A stretch of DNA of 64,000 nucleotides from Liberibacter crescens BT-1 (GTDB lineage Bacteria > Pseudomonadota > Alphaproteobacteria > Rhizobiales > Rhizobiaceae): positions 248,001 to 312,000 of the forward strand of contig NC_019907.1 of assembly GCF_000325745.1 (NCBI RefSeq), read 5' to 3'. The notes beneath the pieces are model-generated. The model worked only from the letters and a program-made list of their open reading frames with translations, had not been told where the DNA came from and searched no databases. Shown here one piece after another: positions 28,953 to 39,069 of the stretch. Each line of letters starts with the position of its first letter. Within the stretch, counting starts at the first letter, position 1. Made by a program: the position numbers and the translations under genes.

Positions 28953-30041
28953 TTATCCATCCTCTTTCCAAAGAAGAACCGTTGCAGTAAGGGATATGGC
29001 AACAATTATTGGCACTGATGTTACTATCAGAGGAGATATGATGCCGCTTTTCCCAAATGCCTTTATAAGTACTATGATGATGTAAAGAATGAAACCAGAA
29101 AAAATTCCAGAAAGAATGAGAGATTGAGAATAATGGGTACGATTGAAATTTAAAGAAATAACTCCTGCAATTAATGTCATGGCAATAAGTAAGAAGGGTG
29201 TTCCTAAAAGGAAATAGAATTGTGATTCTAAAGGATATGTTTCTAAACCCAGAACATGTGAATATATAATTTTTTGAGGAAGTTCATAGAAGGGAATACT
29301 ATTTGCTTGTTTAAAAAGAGAATTAAGAAACTTTTTTTGTAAATTACTCTTAATTTTTACTGACTCTAAAGCAATAGGCCTTGCTCCGTATCGATATTCT
29401 ATAACTTTTTCCAGTAAAATATAACCATCTCCTAATATAGCTGATACAGCATCTTGTCTGAGAGTGATATTGTTTCCAGAATCAAGATGTATGACTGTAG
29501 GTTCTAGTAATTTTGTTTTTTCGGGAGAGATTGCCTTAAATCCAATAATGAGGCGTTCCTTCCCATTATTTTGGTTGATCCATGGAATTATAGTTGAATC
29601 TTTTTGAATATGACTTTCTTCACGCCAATTTTTAATTAAAGAGACAGCTTTATTATCTCCAAAAACTGCTAATGGATTGATACAAATTATGGTAAAAACT
29701 CCTAATAGGAAAGCACCTATTATAAAAGGTGAAAGTAATTGCCAAATAGAAATCCCTGCAGCACGAGAAACAACTAATTCGTATCTTCGGTTAAGTGTAA
29801 TAATAACAATCATACCAACGAATAAGGCAATAAAGGGAGTAATCTGTTCGATGATTAATGGCATACGCAAGATAGTTAGAAATGCTCCTTTAAGTGTAGT
29901 ATAACCAGGAAATCCTCCTATACGAGAACGGGTTTCATTAAAGTCAATCATAAATACAATAGAAATTATGGCTAGCAAGAAATAAGTTGTGACCATGATA
30001 TAATATTTAAAAAAATACCGCCATAGTGTACCAAATATCAT
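28953..30041 (-). CDS. lptG: LPS export ABC transporter permease LptG
   Basis: A 362-residue inner-membrane permease that with LptF and the ATPase LptB extracts LPS from the membrane. Six helices are arranged three and three around a large periplasmic domain (about residues 120-265), the LptF/G (YjgP/YjgQ) fold. The cytoplasmic loop NRRYELVVSRAAGIS is the coupling region that contacts LptB. GGAG supports the ATG at 30041. Between lptF and lptD on the same strand. Confidence 0.94.
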   Translation of the reverse strand: MIFGTLWRYFFKYYIMVTTYFLLAIISIVFMIDFNETRSRIGGFPGYTTLKGAFLTILRMPLIIEQITPFIALFVGMIVIITLNRRYELVVSRAAGISIWQLLSPFIIGAFLLGVFTIICINPLAVFGDNKAVSLIKNWREESHIQKDSTIIPWINQNNGKERLIIGFKAISPEKTKLLEPTVIHLDSGNNITLRQDAVSAILGDGYILLEKVIEYRYGARPIALESVKIKSNLQKKFLNSLFKQANSIPFYELPQKIIYSHVLGLETYPLESQFYFLLGTPFLLIAMTLIAGVISLNFNRTHYSQSLILSGIFSGFILYIIIVLIKAFGKSGIISPLIVTSVPIIVAISLTATVLLWKEDG

Positions 30042-30092
30042 CGTATATCTCCACTATACGCTTTTAAATAAAAAACATCATCTACAGCCTCT

Positions 30093-31187
30093 TCATTTTG
30101 CCAGAAGTTTTCTATGTTTCCTTAATAGGATAAAGATCATAATTCCAGATGAAAAAGGAAAAAATGAGTATAAAAAAGGAATAAATATGAGATGTTTTTC
30201 TATTCCATTGACAATATAAAAGAATATCCAATATACACCAAAGGCGATTATTAAAGATACTATTACAGGGTGTATTTTTTGAATTCGGTGTGAGCGCACA
30301 TCACCGGCAGCTACTAACGCAATTAATGCAAATACTATTGTAAGCATCCATTCTACCAGTCTTTTATTCATTTCTGCACTATATTCTCCTTTTCTGGATT
30401 GATAGTCAGGATCATTAGGATCTGGATTTAAGAGAAATGCAAGGTCACGGTCCATTGCTCTTAAAGTTATCTGCCCCCGGGTTTTCATGAGATAAGAAAG
30501 ATTAAGGGTATAGGAATCAAATCGAATAATGGATACGGCATTCGTCTTCATGTTTTTTTGATGAACTTCACCATCTTGCATGATAAGAGATGTCCCATTT
30601 ACATCTACATAGCCTTTTCGTGCATAGTATAAAAAATGAGTAGAAGGGTTTCGTGAATCAGCAACAAAAAGGCTTTTTAGAATATGGTTGGGGGTTCGTT
30701 CTGAAATTTGAATATATAGACCGTCACTTATACGATTGAAAGTTTTTTCTTCGAGGATAGAAGGTAATAGATCAGCATAGACTGTTGCGATTGTTTTCTT
30801 TGTTGCGATACGTAATTTAGGCTCTATTGTATTTTTTATAATAAACGAGAATATACTGAGGGCGATTGCTACGATCATTACAGGTCGAATCAAAATGACA
30901 CGTGAAGCGCCAATAGAGTCAATAATTGTTAATTCTGAATCATTGTTAAGAGTAGTTAGCGTTTGTGTTACTGCTATCACTAAAGAAAAGGGTATAATAA
31001 CAGGAATAATAGTAGGAAGAATCATAGCTGCCAATTGCATAAATGCAATTATAGATTGCCCATTGTCTGTTACTAAATTTATGCGTTGCAATACTTGCGT
31101 TATCCAGATAATTGCAAGGCCTATCATAAATGATAACAGGAAATTTCTGCAAACATGACGTAATATATAGAGCTCAAGTAGCTTCAT
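30093..31187 (-). CDS. lptF: LPS export ABC transporter permease LptF
   Basis: Partner of LptG, 364 residues, with the same three-plus-three helix layout around a periplasmic domain. The coupling-helix region NNDSELTIIDSIGASRVILI marks the cytoplasmic loop that meets LptB. It is the first gene of the minus-strand run lptF-lptG-lptD-surA-pdxA-rsmA, and it diverges from pepA across a 243-base spacer where both promoters should lie. Confidence 0.94.
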   Translation of the reverse strand: MKLLELYILRHVCRNFLLSFMIGLAIIWITQVLQRINLVTDNGQSIIAFMQLAAMILPTIIPVIIPFSLVIAVTQTLTTLNNDSELTIIDSIGASRVILIRPVMIVAIALSIFSFIIKNTIEPKLRIATKKTIATVYADLLPSILEEKTFNRISDGLYIQISERTPNHILKSLFVADSRNPSTHFLYYARKGYVDVNGTSLIMQDGEVHQKNMKTNAVSIIRFDSYTLNLSYLMKTRGQITLRAMDRDLAFLLNPDPNDPDYQSRKGEYSAEMNKRLVEWMLTIVFALIALVAAGDVRSHRIQKIHPVIVSLIIAFGVYWIFFYIVNGIEKHLIFIPFLYSFFPFSSGIMIFILLRKHRKLLAK

Positions 31188-31430
31188 GACAGTAAAAATA
31201 GCATATCAATTCTATTTAATTATGATAATATCATTTTATGATCTTTAAAATCTAAATAAGGTGTTTTTTATGGTATCTTTTTAAGGATACAGACAAACAC
31301 AATTTTTGTATAATATTATTTATATGCAGAAATAAATCTTATTATATTTTAGTTTTTACAAGGGAAATCATACAATGATAGTATCTTTGGGTGTTTCATT
31401 AGATTCTTTTCTAGAAAGGAAGTTGTATTT

Positions 31431-32912
31431 ATGAATGTGAATATTTCATTCTCTGTCAATCCCTCTCCATCAGCTGATCTTGCTATTATATTAACAACAG
31501 ATAAGGTTGATCTGGAAGATATATGTCTGGTAGATCCTAAAAATGTTATAAAACGTGCTGCTGAGATTGAACGTTTTACTGGAAAAGATGGATCAGTGCT
31601 CAATATTTTGGTTCCTGAGGCTTCTCCATTTAATCGATTGGCAGTGATTGGTTTGGGAAGAAGGGAAGAGCTTGATAATAACTCTTGGTTAAAAGCAGGA
31701 GGAAATGCAGCATCATTAATAGGAAAAGCAAAGAATGTTGTAATATTTGTTGATTCTCCTGAAGTTTCTTTGACAGCGCAACAAGCCAGCAATTTTTCTC
31801 TTGGGCTTTTATTAAGAGCATATTCTTTTGATCAGTATAAAACACGTAAAGATGAAATTTCTGATGATCAGGATACAGAAGTCTCTGTTTTAATCGTAAT
31901 GAAAGAAGCTTCTGCTGCTAAAAAAGCTTTTGTGGATGTTCAATCAATATCTGATGGTGTCAATTTAACTCGAACTCTTGTGAATGAACCAGCAAATATC
32001 TTGGGTACGTTAGAACTGGCTGAAAGAGCTAAAAAATTGGAAGAGTTCGGTGTTGAAGTTGATATTCTTGATAAGGATGCTATGGCTAAGCTTGGAATGG
32101 GAGCGCTTTTAGCTGTTTCGCAAGGTTCATCTCGTCCTCCTTATTTAGTCATTATGAAATGGAATGGTAAAAAAACACATGAACAACCTCTTGCGTTTGT
32201 TGGTAAAGGAGTTGTTTTTGATACAGGAGGTATTTCAATAAAGCCTTCTTCTAATATGGAAGATATGAAAAGCGATATGGCAGGTGCTGCAACTGTTATT
32301 GGTCTTTTGCAGGTTTTGGCAGCGCGCAAGGCAAAGGTTAATGTCGTCGGTATTATTGGTCTTGTAGAAAATATGCCAGATGGTTCTGCTCAGCGTCCAG
32401 GGGATATAGTGACATCAATGTCAGGTCAGACTATTGAAATTATTAATACAGATGCAGAAGGCAGACTCGTTCTCGCAGATGCTTTATGGTATTGTAAAGA
32501 ATATTTCCAGCCAAGGCTTATTATTGATTTGGCAACTTTAACTGGTGCAATTATGGTTTCGTTAGGTACAGTTCATGCAGGATTGTTTTCTAACGATGAT
32601 AAATTGGTGCAGCAGTTAATTGCTGCAGGTTTGTCTACAGGTGAGTATGTTTGGCATATGCCGATGGGTAAAGATTATGATAAATTGATCGATAGTAAAT
32701 TTGCTGATATAAAGAATTCTGGTGGTCGTTATGCTGGTTCTATTACTGCTGCACAGTTTCTTAAGCGTTTTGTTGATAATAATACACCTTGGGCACATCT
32801 TGATATTGCTGGAATGGCTACCTGTTCTTCCCCTTGTGAGGTGAATGTTTCTTGGGGATCAGGTTTTGGGGTTCGATTGCTTGATGAGTTCATAAAAGCT
32901 AATTATGAATAA
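31431..32912 (+). CDS. pepA: Leucyl aminopeptidase (cytosol aminopeptidase)
   Basis: A family M17 dinuclear-metal aminopeptidase of 493 residues. The C-terminal catalytic domain carries VGKGVVFDTGGISIKPSSNM, MKSDMAGAATVIG and the M17 signature NTDAEGRLVLADAL. The AAGGAAG site supports the ATG at 31431. Its stop overlaps the holC start (TAATG), and the order lptF / pepA-holC-ndk is the rhizobial one. PepA can also bind DNA in E. coli; nothing here tests that. Confidence 0.95.
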   Translation: MNVNISFSVNPSPSADLAIILTTDKVDLEDICLVDPKNVIKRAAEIERFTGKDGSVLNILVPEASPFNRLAVIGLGRREELDNNSWLKAGGNAASLIGKAKNVVIFVDSPEVSLTAQQASNFSLGLLLRAYSFDQYKTRKDEISDDQDTEVSVLIVMKEASAAKKAFVDVQSISDGVNLTRTLVNEPANILGTLELAERAKKLEEFGVEVDILDKDAMAKLGMGALLAVSQGSSRPPYLVIMKWNGKKTHEQPLAFVGKGVVFDTGGISIKPSSNMEDMKSDMAGAATVIGLLQVLAARKAKVNVVGIIGLVENMPDGSAQRPGDIVTSMSGQTIEIINTDAEGRLVLADALWYCKEYFQPRLIIDLATLTGAIMVSLGTVHAGLFSNDDKLVQQLIAAGLSTGEYVWHMPMGKDYDKLIDSKFADIKNSGGRYAGSITAAQFLKRFVDNNTPWAHLDIAGMATCSSPCEVNVSWGSGFGVRLLDEFIKANYE

Positions 32913-33382
32913 TGCCTGAAATTTTTTTTTATCAATTAAGTGGGTGGACATTAGAGGATTCCTTGCCACCATTACTTGAAGAAATTTTGAAAAAAGATCA
33001 AAAGGTAATTATACAATGTGGCTCTGAAAAGAAGCGTGATCAGTTAAATGAACATTTGTGGACCTGGTCAGAAGATAGTTTTCTTCCACATGGAATAGAT
33101 GTTGGCGAGGAAGCAAGTTTTGCTTCTCGTCAGCCAGTTTTATTGACAGTTTTTTGTGATAATCCTAATAATGCTCATGTACGAATCCTGATTGATAATG
33201 CTTTTGTAAACATTGAAACTGTTCTCTCTTATGAAAGCGTTATTATTATGTTCGATGATTATGATAAAAACCAGCTGGAAACAGCCCGTAGTGAATGGAA
33301 AAATCTTAAAGCCCAAGGTTATAAGTTAAGCCATTTCCAGAAAAACAAAACCGGTCTCTGGGAAAAAAAGGGGATAAAATAA
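32912..33382 (+). CDS. holC: DNA polymerase III chi subunit
   Basis: A 156-residue accessory subunit of the clamp loader that links the replicase to SSB. The family pattern is visible: N-terminal FFYQLSGWTLEDSLPPLLEEI, QCGSEKKRDQLNEHLWTW, SFLPHG, then VLSYESVIIMFDDYD. The start ATG overlaps the pepA stop by one base, indicating coupling. A hairpin with a T-run follows. Confidence 0.92.
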   Translation: MPEIFFYQLSGWTLEDSLPPLLEEILKKDQKVIIQCGSEKKRDQLNEHLWTWSEDSFLPHGIDVGEEASFASRQPVLLTVFCDNPNNAHVRILIDNAFVNIETVLSYESVIIMFDDYDKNQLETARSEWKNLKAQGYKLSHFQKNKTGLWEKKGIK

Positions 33383-33384
33383 TA

Positions 33385-33409
33385 GGGAACATATGTGTTC
33401 TCGGTTTTT
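33385..33409 (+). terminator. Rho-independent terminator after holC
   Basis: The stem GGGAACA / TGTTCTC (7 pairs, one G-T, TATG loop, 33385-33402) is followed within two bases by a run of five T. It lies 2 bases after the holC stop and would end the pepA-holC transcript. Confidence 0.55.
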
Positions 33410-33540
33410 ATAGGATGTTCTAAGAATAGGTATTGATTTTTGTTTAATGTCAGCAATATGAATTTAATTTTTAATTTTTAATTTTTATAAGAAGATTTAT
33501 GTAATAATTATTTAAATATAATAATGTGAGGAAAAAGATT

Positions 33541-33990
33541 GTGGCTGTTGAGTGTACTTTTTCAATGATAAAACCTGATGCTGTAAGACGTAATTTAACG
33601 GGTATTATAACTACAATGTTAGAGAACAGGGGCCTGTGTGTCGTTGCTTCTAAACGCGTATGGATGAATAAAGAACAGGCAGAAATATTTTATGCCGTTC
33701 ATAAAAACCGTGTTTTTTTTAATGAACTGATTCAGACAATGATTTCAGGGCCGGTGATTGTACAAGTTCTTGAATGTGATTCTGCTATACTTAAAAATCG
33801 TGAAATTATGGGGGATACTGATCCTGCTAAAGCTTCTGAAGGAACGATCAGAAAGAAATTTGCATTGTCAATTGCTGAAAATTCTATTCATGGATCTGAT
33901 TCAGCAGAAACTGCAAGACAGGAAATTTTTTACTGGTTTTCGGGAGCAGAATTAGTGGGATTGGGTTGTGTTATGAGTGAACAATTCTGA
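33541..33990 (+). CDS. ndk: Nucleoside diphosphate kinase
   Basis: Ndk transfers the terminal phosphate between nucleoside triphosphates and diphosphates. The N-terminus [20 protein letters not shown] and the catalytic histidine motif NSIHGSDS are intact. From the GTG at 33541 it has 149 residues, slightly longer than the usual 140, with an extended C-terminus after [12 protein letters not shown] chose this GTG because GAGGAAAA lies just upstream; an in-frame GTG at 33526 overlaps that site. Confidence 0.94.
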   Translation: MAVECTFSMIKPDAVRRNLTGIITTMLENRGLCVVASKRVWMNKEQAEIFYAVHKNRVFFNELIQTMISGPVIVQVLECDSAILKNREIMGDTDPAKASEGTIRKKFALSIAENSIHGSDSAETARQEIFYWFSGAELVGLGCVMSEQF

Positions 33991-34192
33991 TATGCATTTT
34001 TGTTGTTGAAAATATCTATTATTATTGCAATAATTTTTTAAATATAATTTTTATCTCGCAGTAGAATGAAGGTTTATTTATCTTCTGCGATGCTAAGTTA
34101 TTTTTTATAGATGTTATTTTAAAGATTTTTTAGTGTTATTTTTAGTTAAAAAATATAAGTCGAAGTATATTTTAATTATTTTTTAAAAATTT

Positions 34193-35542
34193 ATGGAATT
34201 TATGATGCAATTTTATAGACAAGTAACTTGTATTTTAAAGTTATTGATGCAATCTTCTAAGGGTAATTTCCTTTTTCTGACTGCTGTTATTCTTCCTGTT
34301 ATGATAGGGATCGTTGGTTTTGCAATTGATGTTGTGAACGTGATGTATTATCGGTATGCGTTACAAGCTGCTTCTGATAGGGCAATTTTAACAACTAATG
34401 CTTTGTTGTCAAGTAAAGAAACAAATATTTCAGAGCAGAAAATAAAGGAAATTGTTCAAAACAATTTGGAATTTAATCTATATCATGACTTTGGTCAAAA
34501 CGATGCTCAAGAGATTTCTCAGGATGCAGATATTGCTGTTACAAGATATGTTGCTAAAAAGAAAGGAGCTTTAGATTCCTATAGGATTGTCGTTCAACCT
34601 GATTATGATATGCCGATTAATCCATTCTCGTTTGCTATGCGTTTTTTAGGTAAAGAATATGTAAGTTTGGCAACTTATTCTGAGGGGGTTGCAGGCGGAG
34701 TCAAAAATCAGGAGAGTCAGTCCGTATCCCTAGAGCTTGTAGTGGATGTATCTGGCTCTATGCGGTATCCACCAATAGATAAAAATGGTTATGATTATAC
34801 GCACTGTTTTAGTGACGCTAAAATGGTTGACCCTATGCTAGAGGTAGTGATAGATCCACAAGGAGAGAAGATCTTCTCTACTGATCGTTATCTCATTACT
34901 TCTTGTAATCCTTTGTACTATCCTGGTGTTATTGATGGTTCTAAGTTGAAGAGGGTGAGAGCAAGTGAAGTACAAAAGACAGCGGCTGCGAAAGTTGTTT
35001 TTTTAAGGGACGCAGTATTTGGCCTTGTAAGGCATTTCGATTCTTTGGAGAACAGTGCTGAAAAAATAAGAATGGGGGCTGTTGCGTTTGACGGTACAGT
35101 AAAATCAAAATCTCCTATGAATTGGGGAACAAAGCATATTAAAGATTATTTTATAAATTTGGAGAGTACAGGAGGTAGTACTAACTCTACTCCTGCACTC
35201 TACTCAGCTTACAAGATGTTGAGTGCAGCTCAAGAAGACCTCATACATAAGGCTAAAAATAATCAAAATATAAAAAAATATATTATATTCTTAACCGATG
35301 GAGAGAATGATCCGGGCTTTAATGAAACAAGTATCCCCATTTGTAAAGCTGCAAAAGCAAAAGGAATTAGAATATTCGCAATAGGATTTTCTCTTGAAGC
35401 TCTTTCTACAGCACATAAGTTTTTGACAGACTGTGCTTCTCCAGGAGACTATTACGATGTTGCTCGTGCTTTAGAACTCTCTAGAGTCTTTCAAAACATT
35501 GCGTCTATTGTATCTTCACAAGTGAATCGCCTAACGAAGTAG
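34193..35542 (+). CDS. TadG-like pilus-assembly protein with von Willebrand A domain
   Basis: A 449-residue membrane-anchored protein. Residues about 20-45 hold a TadE/G-type N-terminal segment (GNFLFLTAVILPVMIGIVGF) with one helix. A von Willebrand A domain follows, with the metal site DVSGSM in LVVDVSGSM and a later TDGEND motif, and an insertion of about 70 residues between the first strand and the rest. TadG proteins belong to Flp-pilus (tad) loci, but no other tad gene lies here, so this is an orphan copy. ATG codons at 34202 and 34205 are alternative starts. Confidence 0.82.
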   Translation: MEFMMQFYRQVTCILKLLMQSSKGNFLFLTAVILPVMIGIVGFAIDVVNVMYYRYALQAASDRAILTTNALLSSKETNISEQKIKEIVQNNLEFNLYHDFGQNDAQEISQDADIAVTRYVAKKKGALDSYRIVVQPDYDMPINPFSFAMRFLGKEYVSLATYSEGVAGGVKNQESQSVSLELVVDVSGSMRYPPIDKNGYDYTHCFSDAKMVDPMLEVVIDPQGEKIFSTDRYLITSCNPLYYPGVIDGSKLKRVRASEVQKTAAAKVVFLRDAVFGLVRHFDSLENSAEKIRMGAVAFDGTVKSKSPMNWGTKHIKDYFINLESTGGSTNSTPALYSAYKMLSAAQEDLIHKAKNNQNIKKYIIFLTDGENDPGFNETSIPICKAAKAKGIRIFAIGFSLEALSTAHKFLTDCASPGDYYDVARALELSRVFQNIASIVSSQVNRLTK

Positions 35543-35854
35543 AAAAAAGATTTTTATTTTTAAGGAATCGTTTGACATAGAGATGATATTTTTGGAAGGG
35601 ATATGAGCTCGTCATCCCTTTAAAAGCTCTTTTAGAAATCTCCGCAACAGTGAGGCCACTTAAATCAATAATCATTTTTTGTGTTGTTGTGTGCGGTATA
35701 AGGTATAAAAATGCAATGAATTATTGCAATGACCCAGTAAAATTAATTGGCTTTAAACAGGACTATATGATAGTTTATTAACTTAAAAAAATAAACTTAT
35801 AAGTTAATATGAGAGTTGATTTTTGAGTATGCTTAAAAAAATAAACAACATACG
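35543..35854. other. Intergenic spacer between the TadG-like gene and sufE
   Basis: About 310 AT-rich bases with no credible coding frame. The one structured element is a perfect 7-bp stem AAGGGAT/ATCCCTT at 35596-35620, which may terminate the upstream gene. The promoter for sufE should lie in the 3' part, but no clear ribosome site precedes its ATG. Confidence 0.45.
35596..35620 (+). terminator. Possible terminator after TadG-like gene
   Basis: Stem AAGGGAT (35596-35602) pairs perfectly with ATCCCTT (35614-35620) around an 11-base loop. Only a short T-stretch follows, so the assignment is tentative. Confidence 0.4.
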
Positions 35855-36265
35855 ATGATCCTGAGCGATATTATACAAGATTTTAATTCTATAGATAATT
35901 GGGATGATCGTTATCATTATTTAATTGAGTTAGGGAAGAAACTGCCTCCAATACCAGAGGAGAAATGCACACCAAGTAATAAAATATCAGGATGCATTAG
36001 TCAAATTTGGCTTATTAAACACATTATTGAGGAAAAAGAAAAAAGTCCAAGGATAATTTTTGAGGTTTATTCAGATTCACATATTATTCGTGGATTATTA
36101 TTTATTATGCTGGCAATTTATTCAGGGAAGACGGCGGATGAAATACAAAAAATTGATGCAATGAAAATATTTTTGCAGTTAGGTTTAATAGAACATCTTT
36201 CTCCACAACGTGCAAATGGTTTAAGCATAATAAATTCCACGATTCAATCTCAATCACGTCTTTAG
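35855..36265 (+). CDS. sufE: Cysteine desulfuration protein SufE family
   Basis: A 136-residue protein that accepts persulfide sulfur from SufS and passes it to the SufBCD scaffold for Fe-S cluster assembly. The SufE signature is clear: WDDRYHYLIELGKKLPPIPE, then the catalytic cysteine in ISGCISQIWL near residue 48. Length is typical. No suf operon is next to it, which is common for rhizobial sufE. It would support the many Fe-S clusters of complex I. Confidence 0.93.
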   Translation: MILSDIIQDFNSIDNWDDRYHYLIELGKKLPPIPEEKCTPSNKISGCISQIWLIKHIIEEKEKSPRIIFEVYSDSHIIRGLLFIMLAIYSGKTADEIQKIDAMKIFLQLGLIEHLSPQRANGLSIINSTIQSQSRL

Positions 36266-36347
36266 AATACTCAAAAAGAGTAAGTGGTTTATAGTCTAGT
36301 ATATCTATAAGTCTCCTTAAGGTATTCGTTTTTTTCTTATAATATTA

Positions 36348-37502
36348 ATGCTGATAAAAAAAAGTATTATTTTTCAACTCATTCAACCATTTGTTAAAGA
36401 TTGGCTTCTCCATTTTTTGTTGTTGACAGCACTAATATTGTATAGTGTGCATCCGCAACCTTTTTTAACTATATCAGGTTTTATTGATAACTATACTATA
36501 GTCACTATAACCGGGCTCATGATGTTAACAAAAGGCATAGAAATGAGCGGTTTTTTTAATTTTATAGGACATATTGTTTTACGGTATTTATATAATGAAC
36601 GGTGGTTAGCATTATTCCTGGTAATTTTTTCTGCTTTTTTATCCGCATTTCTTACGAATGATATAGCTCTCTTTATTGTTATTCCTTTAACAATTTCTTT
36701 AAGAACAACTTCTGCGTTATCAATCAATAAACTTATCGTGTTTCAGGCAATGGCAGTGAATGCTGGTTCTCTGCTAACACCGATAGGTAATCCTCAGAAT
36801 ATTTTGCTTTGGCATTCTTCAAAATTATCGTTTTTCGCATTTATTCAGCAAATGTTTCCACTTTGTATATTTATTATGTTCAGTTTATTAGCTTTAACTT
36901 GGCTTTGTTTCCAAAATCGGATTCTTGTGAAAGAGCCTCATATCCAAGGATATTCTTATAAACGACAATTACTGTGGTGTTGTATAGGGCTGTATTTCTT
37001 ATTTATGTTTAGCCTCAAGATGAGTATACCTATGTATGGTTTAATTATCGTATTTATCGGTTTCCTAATTTTAGAAAGAGATGTGTTGCTTCACATTGAT
37101 TGGTGTTTAATTATAGTGTTTTGTATCGTGTTCATTGACATAGGTCTGTTGACTCGGTTACCAGCATTGGGATCTTTCTTTCAGGAGATTGCAACGTTAT
37201 CTCGGGATAATTTATATATATTGGGAATAGGATTTTCTCAAGTGATTAGTAATGTACCTGCTACTATCCTTTTGCTCAAATATATTCCATCTAATCAGTT
37301 TTTGGCTTATGTCGTCAATATTGGAGGTTTTGGTTTCGCAACGAGCTCATTTGCGAATTTAATCGCACTTCGTATGGCAGGTAATCAGCGTATTTGGTTT
37401 GTTTTTCATTTTTATTCTGTGTTGTTTCTTGTTTGGACTTCAGTCATTGGAGCATGGTTTTTAAAACTAGACATACTTCAGTATAATAGTATTTTAAAAT
37501 AA
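36348..37502 (+). CDS. SLC13/ArsB-type anion permease
   Basis: A 384-residue membrane protein with about ten helices and the citrate-transporter (CitMHS/ArsB, ion-transporter superfamily) signature: SAFLTNDIALFIVIPLTISL and NAGSLLTPIGNPQNILLW, with a second half-repeat containing SNVPATILLLKY. The substrate cannot be read from sequence; dicarboxylates, citrate or arsenite are options, and there is no ars gene nearby. Its location between sufE and tRNA-Leu gives no functional hint. Confidence 0.82.
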   Translation: MLIKKSIIFQLIQPFVKDWLLHFLLLTALILYSVHPQPFLTISGFIDNYTIVTITGLMMLTKGIEMSGFFNFIGHIVLRYLYNERWLALFLVIFSAFLSAFLTNDIALFIVIPLTISLRTTSALSINKLIVFQAMAVNAGSLLTPIGNPQNILLWHSSKLSFFAFIQQMFPLCIFIMFSLLALTWLCFQNRILVKEPHIQGYSYKRQLLWCCIGLYFLFMFSLKMSIPMYGLIIVFIGFLILERDVLLHIDWCLIIVFCIVFIDIGLLTRLPALGSFFQEIATLSRDNLYILGIGFSQVISNVPATILLLKYIPSNQFLAYVVNIGGFGFATSSFANLIALRMAGNQRIWFVFHFYSVLFLVWTSVIGAWFLKLDILQYNSILK

Positions 37503-37631
37503 TGTGTTAAAATTAATTTTATGAGTGTGAATTATACATTTTTTAAATCTTTATAAAAAAATGATTTAATTATTAGCTTGTATATAAGAACAGCTTTTGT
37601 TAGTTAAGTTCTGTATAAAGTGTTTTGTAAT

Positions 37632-37716
37632 GCGGTCGTGGCGGAATTGGTAGACGCGCAGCGTTGAGGTCGCTGTAGGGAAGCCTGTGGAAGTTCGAGT
37701 CTTCTCGACCGCACCA
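37632..37716 (+). tRNA. tRNA-Leu(GAG)
   Basis: An 85-base class II tRNA with acceptor arms GCGGTCG/CGACCGC, a long variable arm and encoded ACCA. The anticodon stem CAGCG/CGCTG encloses the loop TTGAGGT, giving anticodon GAG for leucine. Confidence 0.95.
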
Positions 37717-37826
37717 CTATTGATAGTTCAGATTTTACTGTATCTGATACAACAAATAAATGTCTATTGTTGATAAGCAAGGTTTTTTGTAATTAGGTTT
37801 GGCTATTCTCATAGCTTATCTAATTT

Positions 37827-38792
37827 TTAAAATGAGCTTGCATTCGTTAGAGTTAAATTGTCTTCATAGGTTTTATTGTTTGTAGGAATAACTTGATGCA
37901 TATTTTGTTCGTTAATGCGCCATGTATTGAGTATTATGGCGCATTCTTCAGGTTTTAATTCTTCTAATATTTCTTTTGCGCGACTTATGCCTTTATTATT
38001 CTCAGCAAGCTGAGGATAAAATTTTTCAAGTATGAAGGTTGCTTGAGAAATGTTCATTTGAAGTGCTCTGAGAGTAATTGCAAATTGGTAACCAGAATTC
38101 CTGGATAAGATTTTTTTTGCTAAGCTTATAGTTGACATGAGTGTGTCAGCAAGCACTCTTGAAAAAGCTTGTTTTTCCCCTGATCTTGCAAACCGTACTA
38201 GTAATGCTTCGTGTATGGGTGAGAGACAAGCAGAATTTTTTTGACTTTCTGGATTTTTAGTAAGGTGTTTTGAAATTTGCAATAATTGTTTTCCGATATT
38301 ATCTGCATCTATTTTTTTATTTTTTTCATCTAAAAAAATATTTTTTGCATTGAATTTTTCAAGATTTAAAGAAAAAAGCATTCTCTGTTGTAAGCTTATC
38401 AGAGTTTTTTTGACATTTGATGATAGGTTATTACGATGAGTGATAGCTTGTATATATTCAAATCCTTGTGTTTGAGCAATGGTAATGAGAGTTTTATCAC
38501 TAATGGCTTGAGACCTTGTTAAGAAGATAGCCGCAATTGATATAGGCTGGCTTCCAATAAAAAAGGATACTTTTTCTGGTACGTTAGGACATCTTGATAA
38601 AGCTGCTACTGCCTGGCGTTTTGCTTCCTCACTTGAAGAATAAAACAATTCTGTAAAAAGTTTTTCGAATTCTTTTAATTCTTCTTGGGATGCATCAGGC
38701 ATATTTTCAAAACTAGTGATGGTTGCCATTAAAACGACATCTTTTTTACGGAGGTTTATAGGACCTCTTGGGTCACCAAATTGGTCACGCAC
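37827..38792 (-). CDS. DUF2336 domain protein
   Basis: A 321-residue, mostly helical protein matching the alphaproteobacterial DUF2336 family, whose helical repeats are seen here in ELFYSSSEEAKRQAVAALSR, PISIAAIFLTRSQAISDKTL and ITHRNNLSSNVKKTLISL. Function unknown; no signal peptide. The GTG at 38792 lacks a good ribosome site, so the ATG at 38729 (MATITSFENMPD) may be the true start. It is flanked by tRNA-Leu and tRNA-Lys. Confidence 0.75.
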   Translation of the reverse strand: MRDQFGDPRGPINLRKKDVVLMATITSFENMPDASQEELKEFEKLFTELFYSSSEEAKRQAVAALSRCPNVPEKVSFFIGSQPISIAAIFLTRSQAISDKTLITIAQTQGFEYIQAITHRNNLSSNVKKTLISLQQRMLFSLNLEKFNAKNIFLDEKNKKIDADNIGKQLLQISKHLTKNPESQKNSACLSPIHEALLVRFARSGEKQAFSRVLADTLMSTISLAKKILSRNSGYQFAITLRALQMNISQATFILEKFYPQLAENNKGISRAKEILEELKPEECAIILNTWRINEQNMHQVIPTNNKTYEDNLTLTNASSF

Positions 38793-38993
38793 TATTATAA
38801 TCCATCACTGATAATAAAACCCTAGGTCATTAAATAGACTTTTATTCTATAATCTTTAATATGGGATCTATTTAGTTAACTGAAGGTAAAGATATTTATA
38901 AAATATATTATTATTTTCGGACTAATAGATTTTTTATTTAATATAGTTTTGCATATAACATAATGGGGTTATTAAAAGTAGGGAATTTAAACT

Positions 38994-39069
<76 letters not shown>

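Noticed and set aside
31349-31792. A 147-residue minus-strand frame overlapping the 5' end of pepA
   Set aside because: It is antisense to a well-supported enzyme and reads serine- and phenylalanine-rich shadow sequence.
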